NCBI GenBank assembly: GCA_035651995.1
Contig: DASRER010000002.1
Coordinates: 372,001 to 436,000, forward strand
DNA length: 64,000 nt
Direction: 5' to 3'
Origin: Terriglobales bacterium
Lineage (GTDB): Bacteria; Acidobacteriota; Terriglobia; Terriglobales; Acidobacteriaceae
Both the position numbers and the translations under genes were made by a program. This document shows, piece by piece, positions 1-9,296 of the stretch (position 1 is its first letter; every line of letters begins with the position of its first letter). The notes beneath the pieces are model-generated. The model was not told where the DNA came from, did no database searches, and worked only from the letters and a program-made list of their open reading frames with translations.

Positions 1-692
1 TCGTGTTCTACGCCTTCGACCTCATCTACCTCGATGGCTACAACCTGATGAAGGTGGACTGCGAAAAGCGCAAAGACCTGCTGCGCCAGGTCCTGAAGAC
101 CACCGACCGCGTGCGCTACTCGGAGCACTTCGTCGGGCGCGGGCGCGACCTGTACAACGCCGCGGGGCAGCAGGGGCTCGAGGGCATCGTCGCCAAGCGG
201 CGGCGGAGCTGCTACGAGCAGAAGCGCTCGCGCGACTGGCTGAAGATGAAGATCACGCGCGAGCAGGAGTGCGTGGTCGGCGGATACACCGATCCGCAGG
301 GCTCGCGCCCGTACTTCGGTTCGCTCGTCCTTGGCCTCTACGGCGACAAGAAACACCTGCTGCACGTTGGGCAGGTGGGCAGCGGGTTCGACCAGCGCAC
401 CCAGCAAGACGTCTGGGAAAAACTTCAGAAACTCAAAACAGCACATTCGCCGTTCTATGGCGCGCGCGACAGCGTGAAGGGCGTCCACTGGTTGAGGCCC
501 AAGCTCGTCGCGCAGGTGAGGTTCACCGAGTGGACACACACGCTCGAACTCGGCCCCCTCGGCGGCGGCCCGAAGATGCGCGCTCCCGTTTTCCTCGGCC
601 TGCGCGCTGACAAGCGGCCGGAAGACTGCGTCTTCGAGCTGGAGAAGCCGGCGACAGAAGAAAAACGCAAGGCCGAGCGCGGCGACTCTTAG
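1..692 (+). CDS. ligD: DNA ligase D, ATP-dependent ligase domain (3' part only)
   Basis: C-terminal 229 residues of an ATP-dependent DNA ligase of the LigD type, which seals breaks in bacterial non-homologous end joining with Ku. The frame is open at the left edge, so the 5' part with the catalytic lysine lies outside the window. Visible nucleotidyltransferase motifs are YAFDLIYLDG near the start, EGIVAKR (motif IV, about residue 60) and WLKMK (motif V, about residue 79). They are followed by the OB-fold region beginning around VGGYTDPQGSR. The polymerase and nuclease domains found in some LigD proteins cannot be seen here, so a stand-alone ligase is possible. The frame ends at TAG 690-692. 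Confidence 0.88.
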   Translation, partial: VFYAFDLIYLDGYNLMKVDCEKRKDLLRQVLKTTDRVRYSEHFVGRGRDLYNAAGQQGLEGIVAKRRRSCYEQKRSRDWLKMKITREQECVVGGYTDPQGSRPYFGSLVLGLYGDKKHLLHVGQVGSGFDQRTQQDVWEKLQKLKTAHSPFYGARDSVKGVHWLRPKLVAQVRFTEWTHTLELGPLGGGPKMRAPVFLGLRADKRPEDCVFELEKPATEEKRKAERGDS

Positions 693-744
693 CTCGCCCC
701 CACTACTTTTTCTTCCATCAACCGCCGTCCACGCCGCGCAAATT

Positions 745-783
745 GTCATCCCGGGAGCGCGCTTCAGCGCGACGAGGGACCTG
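745..783. repeat. GTCATCC-type intergenic element
   Basis: The stretch begins gtcatcccgggagcgc and continues into gacgaggga. It resembles, in degenerate form, the arms of the paired element at 40519-40649. It contains a small inner self-complementary part (gcgc, short loop, gcgc). It lies between ligD and the hydrolase gene. The function is unknown. Confidence 0.5.
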
Positions 784-803
784 GGTTTGATCACACGCAA
801 AAC

Positions 804-834
804 TTGAAACATGAAACCTGCCTTTTGCTACACT
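804..834 (+). promoter_or_regulatory. Putative sigma70 promoter of the hydrolase gene
   Basis: TTGAAA at 804-809 and TACACT at 829-834 are separated by 19 nt, and an upstream TG at 826-827 gives an extended -10. The expected transcription start is at or next to the ATG at 843, which would make the message nearly leaderless. Confidence 0.45.
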
Positions 835-842
835 CCCCCGCC

Positions 843-1733
843 ATGCGCGCACTCCTTCATGTCCTTCGTGCGGCCTCCGTGTCTTTTGTGGTTGGCTTTT
901 TGTTCGCTGCGAACGCGTTTGCCGCCGGTCCCAACGTCATTCCCGTATGGCCCGGCGCGGCGCCGGGTTCGGAGAGCTGGAAATACGACGAGACGACCAG
1001 CGTCGGGCCCAGCGATGGCCTGCGGCGGGTGGGCAACGTTACGCGTCCGACGCTGACGGTGTTTCTGCCCGACAAGACGCTTGCCAACGGCACGGCGGTG
1101 ATCGTCTGCCCCGGCGGCGGATTCCGCTGGCTGTCGGTGGACCACGAAGGCGCGGCTGTCGCGCAGTGGCTGAACTCGATCGGCGTTACCGCGTTCGTCC
1201 TCAAGTACAGGCTGATGCACCAGGGGGGGCCCGGAGAAGACGACCAGGCCTGGATCCTGGAGCAGCGCAAGACCGTCATTCCCCTGGCAGTCGCCGACGG
1301 CCAGCAGGCGATGAAGCTCGTCCGCGCCCACGCGGCCGACTACGGCATTGCTCCCGATCGCATCGGCATCATGGGATTCTCCGCCGGCGGACACGTGGCC
1401 GCCCAGGTCGCGCTGAAGCACGACGCGCAAAGCCGCCCGGCATTCGTCGCGCCGATTTATCCCGGTCCGCCCATCGAGCCGGTCGTCCCCGCCGACGCGC
1501 CGCCGCTGTTCATGGTGCACGCCGACGATGACAAGGGCGTCTCCACCGCCGACAACAGCATCCCGCTGTACCTGGCGTGGAAGAAGGCGGGAATCCCCGC
1601 CGAGTACCACATCTACTCGCAGGGCGGACACGGCTTCGGCATGCGCAAGCGCGGCCTCCCCGTGGACTCATGGACGGATCGGCTGAAGGATTGGCTTGAC
1701 GCGCAGGGGCTTTTGAAGAAATCGGCCAATTGA
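843..1733 (+). CDS. Secreted alpha/beta hydrolase (acetylxylan esterase-like)
   Basis: A 296-residue exported esterase of the BD-FAE/acetylxylan esterase type, likely to deacylate polysaccharide-linked esters outside the cytoplasm. The ATG at 843 begins a signal peptide that ends near ANAFA-A. The frame is also open from a TTG at 804, but that would put 13 polar residues before the signal sequence. The nucleophile motif is GFSAGG, the oxyanion-hole strand is CPGGGF, an acidic residue lies in HADDD and the catalytic histidine in GGHGF. The signal-peptide codons overlap a dispersed intergenic repeat also seen at 51383-51443. The substrate is inferred from the family only. Confidence 0.8.
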   Translation: MRALLHVLRAASVSFVVGFLFAANAFAAGPNVIPVWPGAAPGSESWKYDETTSVGPSDGLRRVGNVTRPTLTVFLPDKTLANGTAVIVCPGGGFRWLSVDHEGAAVAQWLNSIGVTAFVLKYRLMHQGGPGEDDQAWILEQRKTVIPLAVADGQQAMKLVRAHAADYGIAPDRIGIMGFSAGGHVAAQVALKHDAQSRPAFVAPIYPGPPIEPVVPADAPPLFMVHADDDKGVSTADNSIPLYLAWKKAGIPAEYHIYSQGGHGFGMRKRGLPVDSWTDRLKDWLDAQGLLKKSAN

Positions 1734-1799
1734 GGAATCGGGTAAGTGAGTAGACCACACCCCCACCCCGGGCGCCTATTATTCGTTTCAAGCACTAGC

Positions 1800-1855
1800 G
1801 GGCGCTATTTCGGCAAAGTATCGAGCGCCCGGAGTTTAAGACCGAGGTCTTAAAC
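1800..1855. repeat. Two adjacent inverted repeats between convergent genes
   Basis: The first stem is gggcgct (1800-1806) with agcgccc (1824-1830). The second is a perfect 10-bp palindrome, gtttaagacc (1834-1843) with ggtcttaaac (1846-1855), and a 2-nt centre. No T tract follows. The pair lies between the hydrolase stop and the end of the minus-strand gene. It may act as a bidirectional terminator or as an operator-like site. Confidence 0.6.
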
Positions 1856-1869
1856 CTAAGCGGTTGGGC

Positions 1870-3018
1870 CTATTTCGGAGCAGCGGCGGCGCTCCGGTTC
1901 ACTTCGCCGACAAGCAATTGGATTCCGTTGTCAGTTGCCTTCAAGAAAATGAAACGGTCGTCAGCTGGGCAGCCCCATCCCAGCCCGATTGGGGCTGAAA
2001 CGCTATATCGGCTGACCGATTTGCCACTGCTGCGATCAACGAGGGCGTTGTATATCTGGAAACCCTGCTCCGGGCTGCGACCTTGCTTTGTAAACTGGAC
2101 TAGCCATCCGGCCGGTGTCGAACGGACGGAGTTGATATACGCCCCTTTCACGAGTGGCTTGACCGCAATTTGGCGGACGTCACCAGATGGGTCAACCTCG
2201 AAGATTGGTGCATCTTGCTGCCTTCGCACCAGCAACAGGTCAGGTCCATCGGCTACGATCTCACTGGTTGCTAATGCTGACTCGAGAGAAGGGCTGGCCG
2301 TCATTCTTGAAATCTGAATCGGATTGCCAGAACGTATGGAGCTAGCCGTGATGTCATTCGTAACAGTGACGTATCTTTCCAGTTGCCCATTCGGTCGGAG
2401 CAGCGCGATTACCGGCTCGTTCTTGTCTCGATCTATTCCGCTAACAAGGAAATAGCCGTCGGCGAACTCCCCGAATTGAAATATATGAAAGGGTACATCT
2501 AATCTAACCATGCCCACAAACTGCCCATTCCAGTCGAAGCGGGTGATGTACTGTCTTTCATCACCTACTTCCTGAAGCACCTCCTGCTCCTCACCGTTCT
2601 GTTTGTGTATCTTCAATCTCTGCGAACGAACATTGACAGTCGTGCGAGCTAAAATCAAGACGGCCTTGTCCGTCGGAAAGAATGAGCCGGCCCTCGGCAT
2701 ATGCAAATCGCTAATCCGGTCCATGCCAAATCTTGTGACACTTCCGTCGACTTTAACCGCAGCGACATCCATTACAGACATCGCTGTCGCGAATCGCAGC
2801 ACAATGGTTCCGTTCGGTGAGCACTTCAGAGGTAAAGCAAAGGCCGGCCCAAGCGCGCCCACTACACTTAGACTAGAAGTAATCGTGATCGGAATCGTAG
2901 GCAGCTCCTCCGACGCGGCCGACCTCAGATCGGAATTGGGGTCTGCCAACTCTTGCTGCGCCGACAAGTTCGTCAGCACCAGAGAGAGTGCGACCGCCAC
3001 GCCTACGAGCCGCTGCAT
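1870..3018 (-). CDS. Exported protein of unknown function
   Basis: A 382-residue protein starting with a signal peptide (MQRLVGVAVALSLVLTNLSA-QQ). I do not recognise a family. The body consists of short beta-rich segments with recurring patterns such as DRDKNEPVIALLRPNGQL and VRSTPAGWLVQFTKQG, which would suit a beta-propeller built from about 50-residue blades. No catalytic motif or lipobox is visible. Base composition is lower in GC than in the neighbouring genes, which may indicate recent acquisition. It is monocistronic and convergent with the hydrolase gene. The start is the first ATG before the hydrophobic stretch. Confidence 0.7.
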   Translation of the reverse strand: MQRLVGVAVALSLVLTNLSAQQELADPNSDLRSAASEELPTIPITITSSLSVVGALGPAFALPLKCSPNGTIVLRFATAMSVMDVAAVKVDGSVTRFGMDRISDLHMPRAGSFFPTDKAVLILARTTVNVRSQRLKIHKQNGEEQEVLQEVGDERQYITRFDWNGQFVGMVRLDVPFHIFQFGEFADGYFLVSGIDRDKNEPVIALLRPNGQLERYVTVTNDITASSIRSGNPIQISRMTASPSLESALATSEIVADGPDLLLVRRQQDAPIFEVDPSGDVRQIAVKPLVKGAYINSVRSTPAGWLVQFTKQGRSPEQGFQIYNALVDRSSGKSVSRYSVSAPIGLGWGCPADDRFIFLKATDNGIQLLVGEVNRSAAAAPK

Positions 3019-3419
3019 ATCTCAACCCCGCTTTCGTATGTTTCTGCTGCTTGGCATATTCAAGAGATAGCCAGCCGGAAGATATACGCCGGAGCAAGTT
3101 GGAATCACCAGCTCTTCATGCTCCGCTAGCCGTGCGAATCTCTTCCTCGTCTTCTCATTGCGTAACATGCCGCTGAGGCAGCTTCCGTTACCTACATAGG
3201 TTGTCCTGCTATCATTGTTCGCCTCCTTTGGACTTTCAGTCGGCTAACTTTAAACCAGATTACGATTTCCGCCGATCAGATCCGGCGTGACATGGCGTGT
3301 TTTTGTCACTTGACCTGCCAACATGCGTCAGAACACCGAATCGCAAAACCGCCTGTCGTGCTCTCGCCCGTTGAGAACAGGATCTCAGCGTCACGCAGGA
3401 CTCTGTTCCTCGTGTGCGC
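3019..3419. other. Intergenic gap, nothing recognised
   Basis: About 400 nt upstream of the exported protein. It is noticeably AT-richer than the flanks. I see no credible coding frame, no tRNA and no strong hairpin with a T tract. Confidence 0.4.
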
Positions 3420-4424
3420 CTACTTCACGTCCTTCATCGCCAGCATCGAGCCGTAGTCTTCACCCGCCGGCGGAACCGCGCGCGCCACGACGCCACTGAA
3501 CGCCGCACGGAACTCGGGGTACTTCGCGACGATCGCCTTGATCACCGCCATGGTGTCGGCAAAGGCCTGGCCGCGATCGGCGACGCTGGGCACCTGAAAG
3601 CGCGCCACCACGTCGAGCCCGTCGCCGACGGGCGCGGCGGAGATGTCGGTCACGCGATAGGTTTTGCCGGCCGCGAGCAGGTCCATGGGCGCGGCGCGCG
3701 TGGGCAGGTCAGCCGGACGCGCCTGCTGCAACTCGCCGCTGAGCTGGTCGAGCTGCGCCGTGCTCATGAAATCCACGGGCGCGAGCAGCGTCCAGGCTGT
3801 CAGGTAATACAGCCAGGCGTTATGCGCCTGGCCCTGCTGCTTGTAGTTGCGCGCCTGGCGGAAATACCAAATGCCGTCGTGTCCGCCAATCTGCTGCGGA
3901 CGGATGTAGAGCCCGCCCAGCTTCCAGCTCGCGCCCTGCTGCTGCAAAACTTCGGTTACGGTGAGGGGCATCTTGCCGCCGCGGGCGTCGAGGATGGCAA
4001 TGGCGTAGTTGCCCGGCGAGAGATTGGGAATGAGGAAGCCGGCGCTGTTAGCCGTGTGGCCGTTGGCCCCGAAGACGCCGCAGAAAAACTCGGCCCGCGC
4101 AATGGGTGCGTTGCCTTCAGCCGAAAGCACGTAGAGCGACCTGGTGGCGGACTGCGCGCCCTGCAGGCCCTCGCGATTTTCCGCGATGGCGCCTTCGACC
4201 GATCCGAAGCTCGACGCCAGCGACGGAATCGCGCTGGCCCGCAGGCTCGCGTAATCGGCGGCCGAGGTCATGCGAAAGAACTGCTGTACGGCGGCTTCGA
4301 CCGACTGCCGCGCGGCCGGATCCAGGTCGGCGGCGGTGGAGCAGGTTTGCGCCGCGGCTGCGCCTGAGCAAGCCAGCGCCACCGCCAGCGCCAGGGGGAT
4401 CCAAAGTCTAGAACTCCGTTGCAT
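3420..4424 (-). CDS. Exported protein of unknown function
   Basis: A 334-residue protein with a signal peptide ending near GAAAAQ. After it comes TCSTAADLDPAARQSVE, a helical segment of a kind common in acidobacterial secreted proteins. The middle holds a beta-sandwich-like part (FLIPNLSPGNYAIAILDARG) that recalls carboxypeptidase-regulatory or DUF4864-like folds, but I cannot assign one. There are two cysteines in the mature part and no transmembrane segment after the signal. It is expressed alone. The start is well supported by the position of the signal peptide. Confidence 0.7.
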   Translation of the reverse strand: MQRSSRLWIPLALAVALACSGAAAAQTCSTAADLDPAARQSVEAAVQQFFRMTSAADYASLRASAIPSLASSFGSVEGAIAENREGLQGAQSATRSLYVLSAEGNAPIARAEFFCGVFGANGHTANSAGFLIPNLSPGNYAIAILDARGGKMPLTVTEVLQQQGASWKLGGLYIRPQQIGGHDGIWYFRQARNYKQQGQAHNAWLYYLTAWTLLAPVDFMSTAQLDQLSGELQQARPADLPTRAAPMDLLAAGKTYRVTDISAAPVGDGLDVVARFQVPSVADRGQAFADTMAVIKAIVAKYPEFRAAFSGVVARAVPPAGEDYGSMLAMKDVK

Positions 4425-4656
4425 GACAGTTCTTTCTCCAGACTGCGATCAAAGGTCCCAGGACGATTGGAGTCGGGGTCGCGCCTTTATAGGATGCTCC
4501 TAACCCGGTGCTCAGATGCAAGTGCCGCCAAGGCGCGGCTGGCTGCCGGCTGCTGGCCCGACAACCTTCCTCCTAACGCGAAAAGCGGCGGTGCCTTGAA
4601 GGGCTTAGGGGCGTCGGCCAGCAGCACGTAACTGGACGCGGCAGCCGGGCTTTCAA

Positions 4657-4665
4657 TGCTAGAAT
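4657..4665 (+). promoter_or_regulatory. Putative extended -10 element
   Basis: TGCTAGAAT, an extended -10 (TGn plus TAGAAT), lies 24 nt before the ATG at 4690. No good -35 hexamer is visible at the usual distance, which is normal for extended -10 promoters. The rest of the 265-nt gap (4425-4689) shows no gene. Confidence 0.45.
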
Positions 4666-4689
4666 TTTTGCATCAGACGTTGTGTCGGT

Positions 4690-5679
4690 ATGACGCGGTA
4701 TTTCTTCAGGTTTCTGGTCTACGTTGTTTTTGCGGGCATGCCTGGCACGCTCACGCTGCAGGCGCAGACCCCCGAGTTTCCTCCTGACATCCAGGCGCCG
4801 GCCAGTGCGAACGCTCCGGCAACGCAGCAGGCTCCGCCGCAAGCCGCGCCACCGGCCGCGAACACGCCCGCGGCTGAGCCCTCGCACACTGCGCCGGCGG
4901 CGGCAGCGGGCGAGCGTGCAAACCCGAAGCCGAATGCTCTGCCGCGCGCAACCGCGCACGCCACCACGCGGAAGGGCAAAGCGAAAACGCAGTCGGGAGC
5001 AGCCTCCACCGCGGCCCTCGACGTCCCGCCACCGCCTCCGCCGACACCGGCGCAGATGCCGCCCACGCGGCCGCAGGTGAGCTACCGCGATGGCCTGCTC
5101 TTCATCGACGCGCAGAATTCCACGATGGCGGACGTACTTTCCGCGGTCCGCAACCGCACGGGCGTAGCGATTGACGTGCCTCCGGTGGCGGCCGGCGAGC
5201 GCGTGTTCTTCCACGCCGCTCCCGGCAGCGTGCGCGACGTTCTTGCGTCCCTGCTGACCGGATCGCGGTTCAACTTCGTGATCCTGGGATCGGAGCGCTC
5301 GGCCGACGCGGTGCAGCGCGTGATCGTGACCCAGCGCGCTCCGGAAGGCGGCGCGCAGCAGCCGCTGCCTGCCTTCGGCGACGGCAGCGCGCAGGGCGAC
5401 AACCAGGACGCGGAAATTCCGGACCGCGAAATCGAGGACAATGCGCCCCAACCGCAGCCGGCGGCGCCGGCCGGAGCGAACGCCGATCGTCCGCAGTTTC
5501 CGCCTATGCCGTTGGGCCAGTCGCAGGGCGGTCAGCAGCCCAACGCGCAGCAACCCGGCGCCCAGACGCCCACCAACACACCACAGCAGCCAAAGACGCC
5601 GGAACAGTTGCTGGAAGAGCTGAAGAAGATGCAGCAGCAGCAGCAGCAGCAGCAGAATCAGCAGAAGCCGCCACAGTAA
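4690..5679 (+). CDS. Secreted Pro/Ala-rich protein with STN-like domain and poly-Gln tail
   Basis: A 329-residue protein. Residues 1-26 form a signal peptide (ending TLQAQ). Residues about 30-125 are a low-complexity Ala/Pro/Lys region. Residues about 130-215 resemble the STN (secretin/TonB short N-terminal) fold, with LLFIDAQNSTMADVLSAVRN followed by a short beta-alpha-beta pattern ending VIVTQRAPE. The C-terminal third is Pro/Gln-rich and ends with a run of eight glutamines from cag/cagcag iteration. STN domains occur in secretin and TonB-receptor periplasmic regions, and a stand-alone copy could be a pilus or secretion accessory. Function is inferred only from this fold impression. Confidence 0.7.
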   Translation: MTRYFFRFLVYVVFAGMPGTLTLQAQTPEFPPDIQAPASANAPATQQAPPQAAPPAANTPAAEPSHTAPAAAAGERANPKPNALPRATAHATTRKGKAKTQSGAASTAALDVPPPPPPTPAQMPPTRPQVSYRDGLLFIDAQNSTMADVLSAVRNRTGVAIDVPPVAAGERVFFHAAPGSVRDVLASLLTGSRFNFVILGSERSADAVQRVIVTQRAPEGGAQQPLPAFGDGSAQGDNQDAEIPDREIEDNAPQPQPAAPAGANADRPQFPPMPLGQSQGGQQPNAQQPGAQTPTNTPQQPKTPEQLLEELKKMQQQQQQQQNQQKPPQ

Positions 5680-5699
5680 GGCACCTTTGAATCCTGCTC

Positions 5700-5882
5700 T
5701 TAGTCCACGCTGGCAGCGAGCGGCGCGAGGACCTGCGTGGCGCTGGCGCTGCGCAGGCGGCGAGGACGCTGGCCGAAGAGCTTGAGGATGCCGACGATGG
5801 CGCCGTAGCCGACGGCGATGCCGAAGGCCACGGCGAGCAGGATTGTGAGAAGCAGTACGGCTGACGCCAGCAGCGTCCACAT
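5700..5882 (-). CDS. Small membrane protein
   Basis: A 60-residue frame starting at MWTLLASAVLLL with one long hydrophobic stretch of about 33 residues (one or two membrane passes) and a basic tail. The frame remains open to 5996, but the extra 38 residues are polar and unlike an export signal. An aggtg sequence about 6 nt before the ATG at 5882 favours the shorter form. It is convergent with the STN-like gene and ends 20 nt from it. I recognise no family. Confidence 0.5.
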   Translation of the reverse strand: MWTLLASAVLLLTILLAVAFGIAVGYGAIVGILKLFGQRPRRLRSASATQVLAPLAASVD

Positions 5883-6014
5883 GCGAATCACCTGGTTTGA
5901 TGCGGGTCCGGCCTCGGGGATGCTGGCTGCCGCAAGTTCTGGCCCAACAGCGACGTGGCCCAAGTCCCGGCCGACCAAATTCATCTTCGGCCGCAACCCC
6001 TGAATTTACTCGCG

Positions 6015-6044
6015 TTGACGCGTGGCGCAATTGCCAACTAAGAT
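6015..6044 (+). promoter_or_regulatory. Putative sigma70 promoter of uvrA
   Basis: TTGACG at 6015-6020 and TAAGAT at 6039-6044 are separated by 18 nt. The distance to the uvrA ATG would leave a leader of roughly 165 nt. I could not identify a LexA box in the leader. Confidence 0.5.
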
Positions 6045-6215
6045 ACGTGAGTAGAGTTGCGTTCCCTCACTCTCGGACTTTTCCGTGGCCCTGTCCACGT
6101 CACCCAAGGCCACGTCCTTCGGCGAGGGCAGCGGCAACGCTGGATTCGGGCGCGTGAGGCTGGCCGGAAACTGCTGTCCGGCAGGCACTTAGGGGCGGCC
6201 AGCAGAACTGTTCCC

Positions 6216-9065
6216 ATGGCGATTTCCAAGATTTCGGTCCGCGGCGCGCGCCAGCACAACCTGAAGAACATTGACGTTGAAATCCCCCGCAACACGCTGA
6301 CCGTCATTACCGGGCTGAGCGGATCGGGCAAATCGTCGCTGGCTTTCGACACGATCTACGCCGAGGGACAGCGCCGCTACGTGGAGACCCTTTCGGCCTA
6401 CGCGCGCCAGTTCCTCGACCAGATGGAGCGCCCCGATGTGGACGCCATCGACGGGCTGAGCCCCTCGATCGCCATCGAGCAGAAGACCACCAGCCGCTCC
6501 CCGCGCTCCACGGTGGGCACCATCACCGAAATCTACGATTATCTGCGGCTGCTGTATGCCAACGTGGGCGTGCCGCACTGCCCCAAGTGCGGGCGCGAGA
6601 TCTCGCGGCAATCGGCCGACCAGATCGTGGCGCAGGTGATGGAGCACGTGCGCGGCGAAGCCACAAAAGAAGAAGAGCGCGTCATGGTACTGGCGCCCAT
6701 CATTCGCGGGCGCAAGGGCGAGTTCAAAAAAGAGCTGGAGAAGCTGGCGCAGCATGGCTTCACGCGCGCGCGCATTGACGGCGAGCTGCGCAACCTGGTG
6801 GACGACGAGATCAACCTCAACAAGCGCAAGAACCACACCATCGAAGTCGTGGTGGACCGGCTGCTGCTGAAGTCCGGCATCGAGAAGCGGCTGGAGAACT
6901 CGGTCGCCATCGCGATGAAGCTGGCCGGCGGGCTGGTGACGATCTCGTACGTCGGCGGAAAGGCGAGCCAGGAGCGCGTGTTCTCGGCGCGGCTCGCGTG
7001 CCCGGTGTGCGGCATCAACGTGCCGCAACTGGAGCCGCGCTCGTTCTCGTTCAACAGCGCTTACGGCGCGTGTCCCGAGTGCCAGGGGCTGGGCAGCCGC
7101 TATGACTTCGATCCGGCGAAGGTGATCGTGGACTGGTCGAAGCCGCTGCTGGAAGGCGGGCTGGGGCCCGGGTCGGCGTCAGGAAACCTGATTAACAGCC
7201 TGCAGATCGCGGCTGAAGCCTACGGCTTCGACCTGGCGACACCGTTCGAGCAGCTTCCCGGGAAAATTCAAAACCTGGTGTTGTACGGACCCGACGGAAA
7301 AGAGAAAAGCAAACTCGGATTCCGCGGCGTGCTCGCGTACCTGAAGAACAATCTGGAGGACGCGACCTCGGAAGGTTACCGCGAGTGGCTGCTGGGCTAT
7401 ATGTCGGCCACCAAGTGCCCGGTGTGCCACGGGCAGCGGCTGCGGCCGGAAAGCCTGGCGGTGAAGGTGAACGGACGCAGCATCGCCGAGTTCACTGCGC
7501 TGCCGGTCTCGCGCGCGGTGGAAGCCGTGAAGGCAATCAAGCTCAGCGAGCGCGAGGAGAAAATCGCCGGGCGCGTGGTGCGCGAGATCGCCGAGCGGCT
7601 GCAGTTCCTGAATGCCGTTGGATTGAACTATATCTCGCTCGACCGCTCGGCGGCGACGCTGAGCGGCGGCGAAGGCCAGCGCATCCGGCTGGCCACGCAG
7701 ATCGGCTCACGGCTGCGCGGCGTCCTGTACGTGCTCGACGAGCCTTCCATCGGGCTGCATCACCGCGACAACGGACGCCTGCTTGCCGCGCTGGAATCGC
7801 TGCGCGACCTGGGAAACACGGTGCTCGTAGTCGAGCACGATGAAGAAACCATCCGCCGCGCCGACTACGTGATCGATCTCGGCCCCGGCGCCGGCCGCCA
7901 CGGCGGCCACCTGGTTGCCCAAGGCACGCCGACGCAGATAACCGAAAGCGACAAATCGCTGACCGGCGCGTATATCTCCGGCAAAGCGCGCATCGGGCTG
8001 CGGCACGCGCGGCGCGAGCCGCAGGCGTGGCTCACCGTGCTCGGCGCGCACGAAAACAACCTGAAACACCTCGACGTGGCGTTTCCGCTCGGGGTGATGA
8101 CGGTCGTGACCGGCGTCTCCGGCTCGGGAAAATCAACCCTGGTCAACGACATTCTTTATCGCGCCCTGGCGAAGAAGCTCTACCGCTCGCGCGAGGAACC
8201 GGGCGGGCACAAGTCGATCAGCGGCGTGGAAGCGGTGGACAAGGTCATCCGCATTGACCAGTCGCCGATTGGGCGCACGCCGCGTTCGAATCCGGCCACG
8301 TACACCGGCGTGTTCACGCACATCCGCGACCTGTTCGCGATGCTGCCCGAGTCGCGCGAGCGCGGCTACAAGGCGGGACGCTTCTCATTCAACGTGGCCG
8401 GCGGACGCTGCGAGGCGTGCCAGGGCGAGGGCCAGCGGCGCATCGAAATGAACTTCCTGCCCGACGTGTACGTGCAGTGCGAAGTGTGCGGCGGGCATCG
8501 CTACAACCACGAGACGCTGGCGGTGCGCTACAAGGGCCACTCGATCGCCGACCTGCTGGAGATGCCCGCGTCCGACGCGCTGGCCATCCTGGAAAACATT
8601 CCGCAGATCAGGCAGAAGCTGCAAACCGTCGTCGACGTGGGGCTCGGATACATCCACCTGGGACAGTCGGCAGTCACGCTCTCGGGCGGCGAAGCGCAGC
8701 GCATCAAGCTGGCGCGCGAACTGAGCAAGCGCCAGACCGGCAAAACACTCTACCTGCTCGACGAGCCCACTACGGGCCTGCACTTCGACGACGTCAACAA
8801 GCTGCTCGACGTGCTGCACCGGCTGACCGACCTGGGCAACAGCATCATCATCATCGAGCACAACCTCGACGTGATCCGCAATGCCGACTGGATCGTGGAC
8901 CTTGGGCCGGAGGGCGGCGACGATGGCGGCCGCATCGTCGCCCAGGGAACGCCCGAGCAGGTGGCGCGCACGAAGAAGTCGTACACCGGCCAGGCTCTGG
9001 CGACGGCGCTCGCGCCGGACGGCAACGGCGCAGCGCGTCCGCGTCAGAAAACCGGGCCGGCGTAG
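6216..9065 (+). CDS. uvrA: Excinuclease ABC subunit A
   Basis: Damage-recognition ATPase of nucleotide excision repair, which loads UvrB on distorted DNA. It has 949 residues, the usual UvrA length. Two ABC modules are complete. Walker A is [13 protein letters not shown] in the first and [13 protein letters not shown] in the second. Signatures are [12 protein letters not shown] and [12 protein letters not shown]. Walker B sequences are [12 protein letters not shown] and [12 protein letters not shown]. Zinc-binding cysteines are visible at CPKCG, CPVCG with CPECQ, and CEACQ with CEVCG. The ATG at 6216 ([20 protein letters not shown]) matches the family N-terminus; the frame is open from 6057, but the extra residues are not UvrA-like. 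Confidence 0.97.
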   Translation: MAISKISVRGARQHNLKNIDVEIPRNTLTVITGLSGSGKSSLAFDTIYAEGQRRYVETLSAYARQFLDQMERPDVDAIDGLSPSIAIEQKTTSRSPRSTVGTITEIYDYLRLLYANVGVPHCPKCGREISRQSADQIVAQVMEHVRGEATKEEERVMVLAPIIRGRKGEFKKELEKLAQHGFTRARIDGELRNLVDDEINLNKRKNHTIEVVVDRLLLKSGIEKRLENSVAIAMKLAGGLVTISYVGGKASQERVFSARLACPVCGINVPQLEPRSFSFNSAYGACPECQGLGSRYDFDPAKVIVDWSKPLLEGGLGPGSASGNLINSLQIAAEAYGFDLATPFEQLPGKIQNLVLYGPDGKEKSKLGFRGVLAYLKNNLEDATSEGYREWLLGYMSATKCPVCHGQRLRPESLAVKVNGRSIAEFTALPVSRAVEAVKAIKLSEREEKIAGRVVREIAERLQFLNAVGLNYISLDRSAATLSGGEGQRIRLATQIGSRLRGVLYVLDEPSIGLHHRDNGRLLAALESLRDLGNTVLVVEHDEETIRRADYVIDLGPGAGRHGGHLVAQGTPTQITESDKSLTGAYISGKARIGLRHARREPQAWLTVLGAHENNLKHLDVAFPLGVMTVVTGVSGSGKSTLVNDILYRALAKKLYRSREEPGGHKSISGVEAVDKVIRIDQSPIGRTPRSNPATYTGVFTHIRDLFAMLPESRERGYKAGRFSFNVAGGRCEACQGEGQRRIEMNFLPDVYVQCEVCGGHRYNHETLAVRYKGHSIADLLEMPASDALAILENIPQIRQKLQTVVDVGLGYIHLGQSAVTLSGGEAQRIKLARELSKRQTGKTLYLLDEPTTGLHFDDVNKLLDVLHRLTDLGNSIIIIEHNLDVIRNADWIVDLGPEGGDDGGRIVAQGTPEQVARTKKSYTGQALATALAPDGNGAARPRQKTGPA

Positions 9066-9077
9066 GTCTTCCCTGCT

Positions 9078-9296
9078 TCACTGCTTCCCCGCCGCTCGCC
9101 ACACCGCAAACGACATTCCCTGCGGGTCGAGCAGGACGGCCATCGCGTCGCCTTCGGGCAGGACGGTGGCGGGGACGAGCACGCGCGCGCCCGTCCGCTC
9201 GGCTTTCTGCGCGGCCGCCTTGACGTCCTTCACCGCGGTGAACTCGGCAACCGGTGTAAGCTCAAAGCAGTGGATCCCGACCTCAATCCGCCGCAT
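9078..9296 (-). pseudogene. C-terminal remnant of a VOC/glyoxalase-family gene
   Basis: A 72-residue frame whose last 55 residues look like the second beta-alpha-beta module of a vicinal oxygen chelate protein (AEFTAVKDVKAAAQKAERTG, then LLDPQGMSFAVW). A complete VOC protein would be about 115-130 residues and carry a first module, which is missing. The 5' end overlaps the start of the divergent CPBP protease gene, so the gene was probably truncated there. It could still be translated as a short protein. Confidence 0.5.

Noticed and set aside
4573-6030. Minus-strand frame of 485 residues with a long leucine run
   Set aside because: It is antisense to the STN-like gene; the leucine run is simply the complement of the cag tract. 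Composition is Arg-rich and not protein-like.
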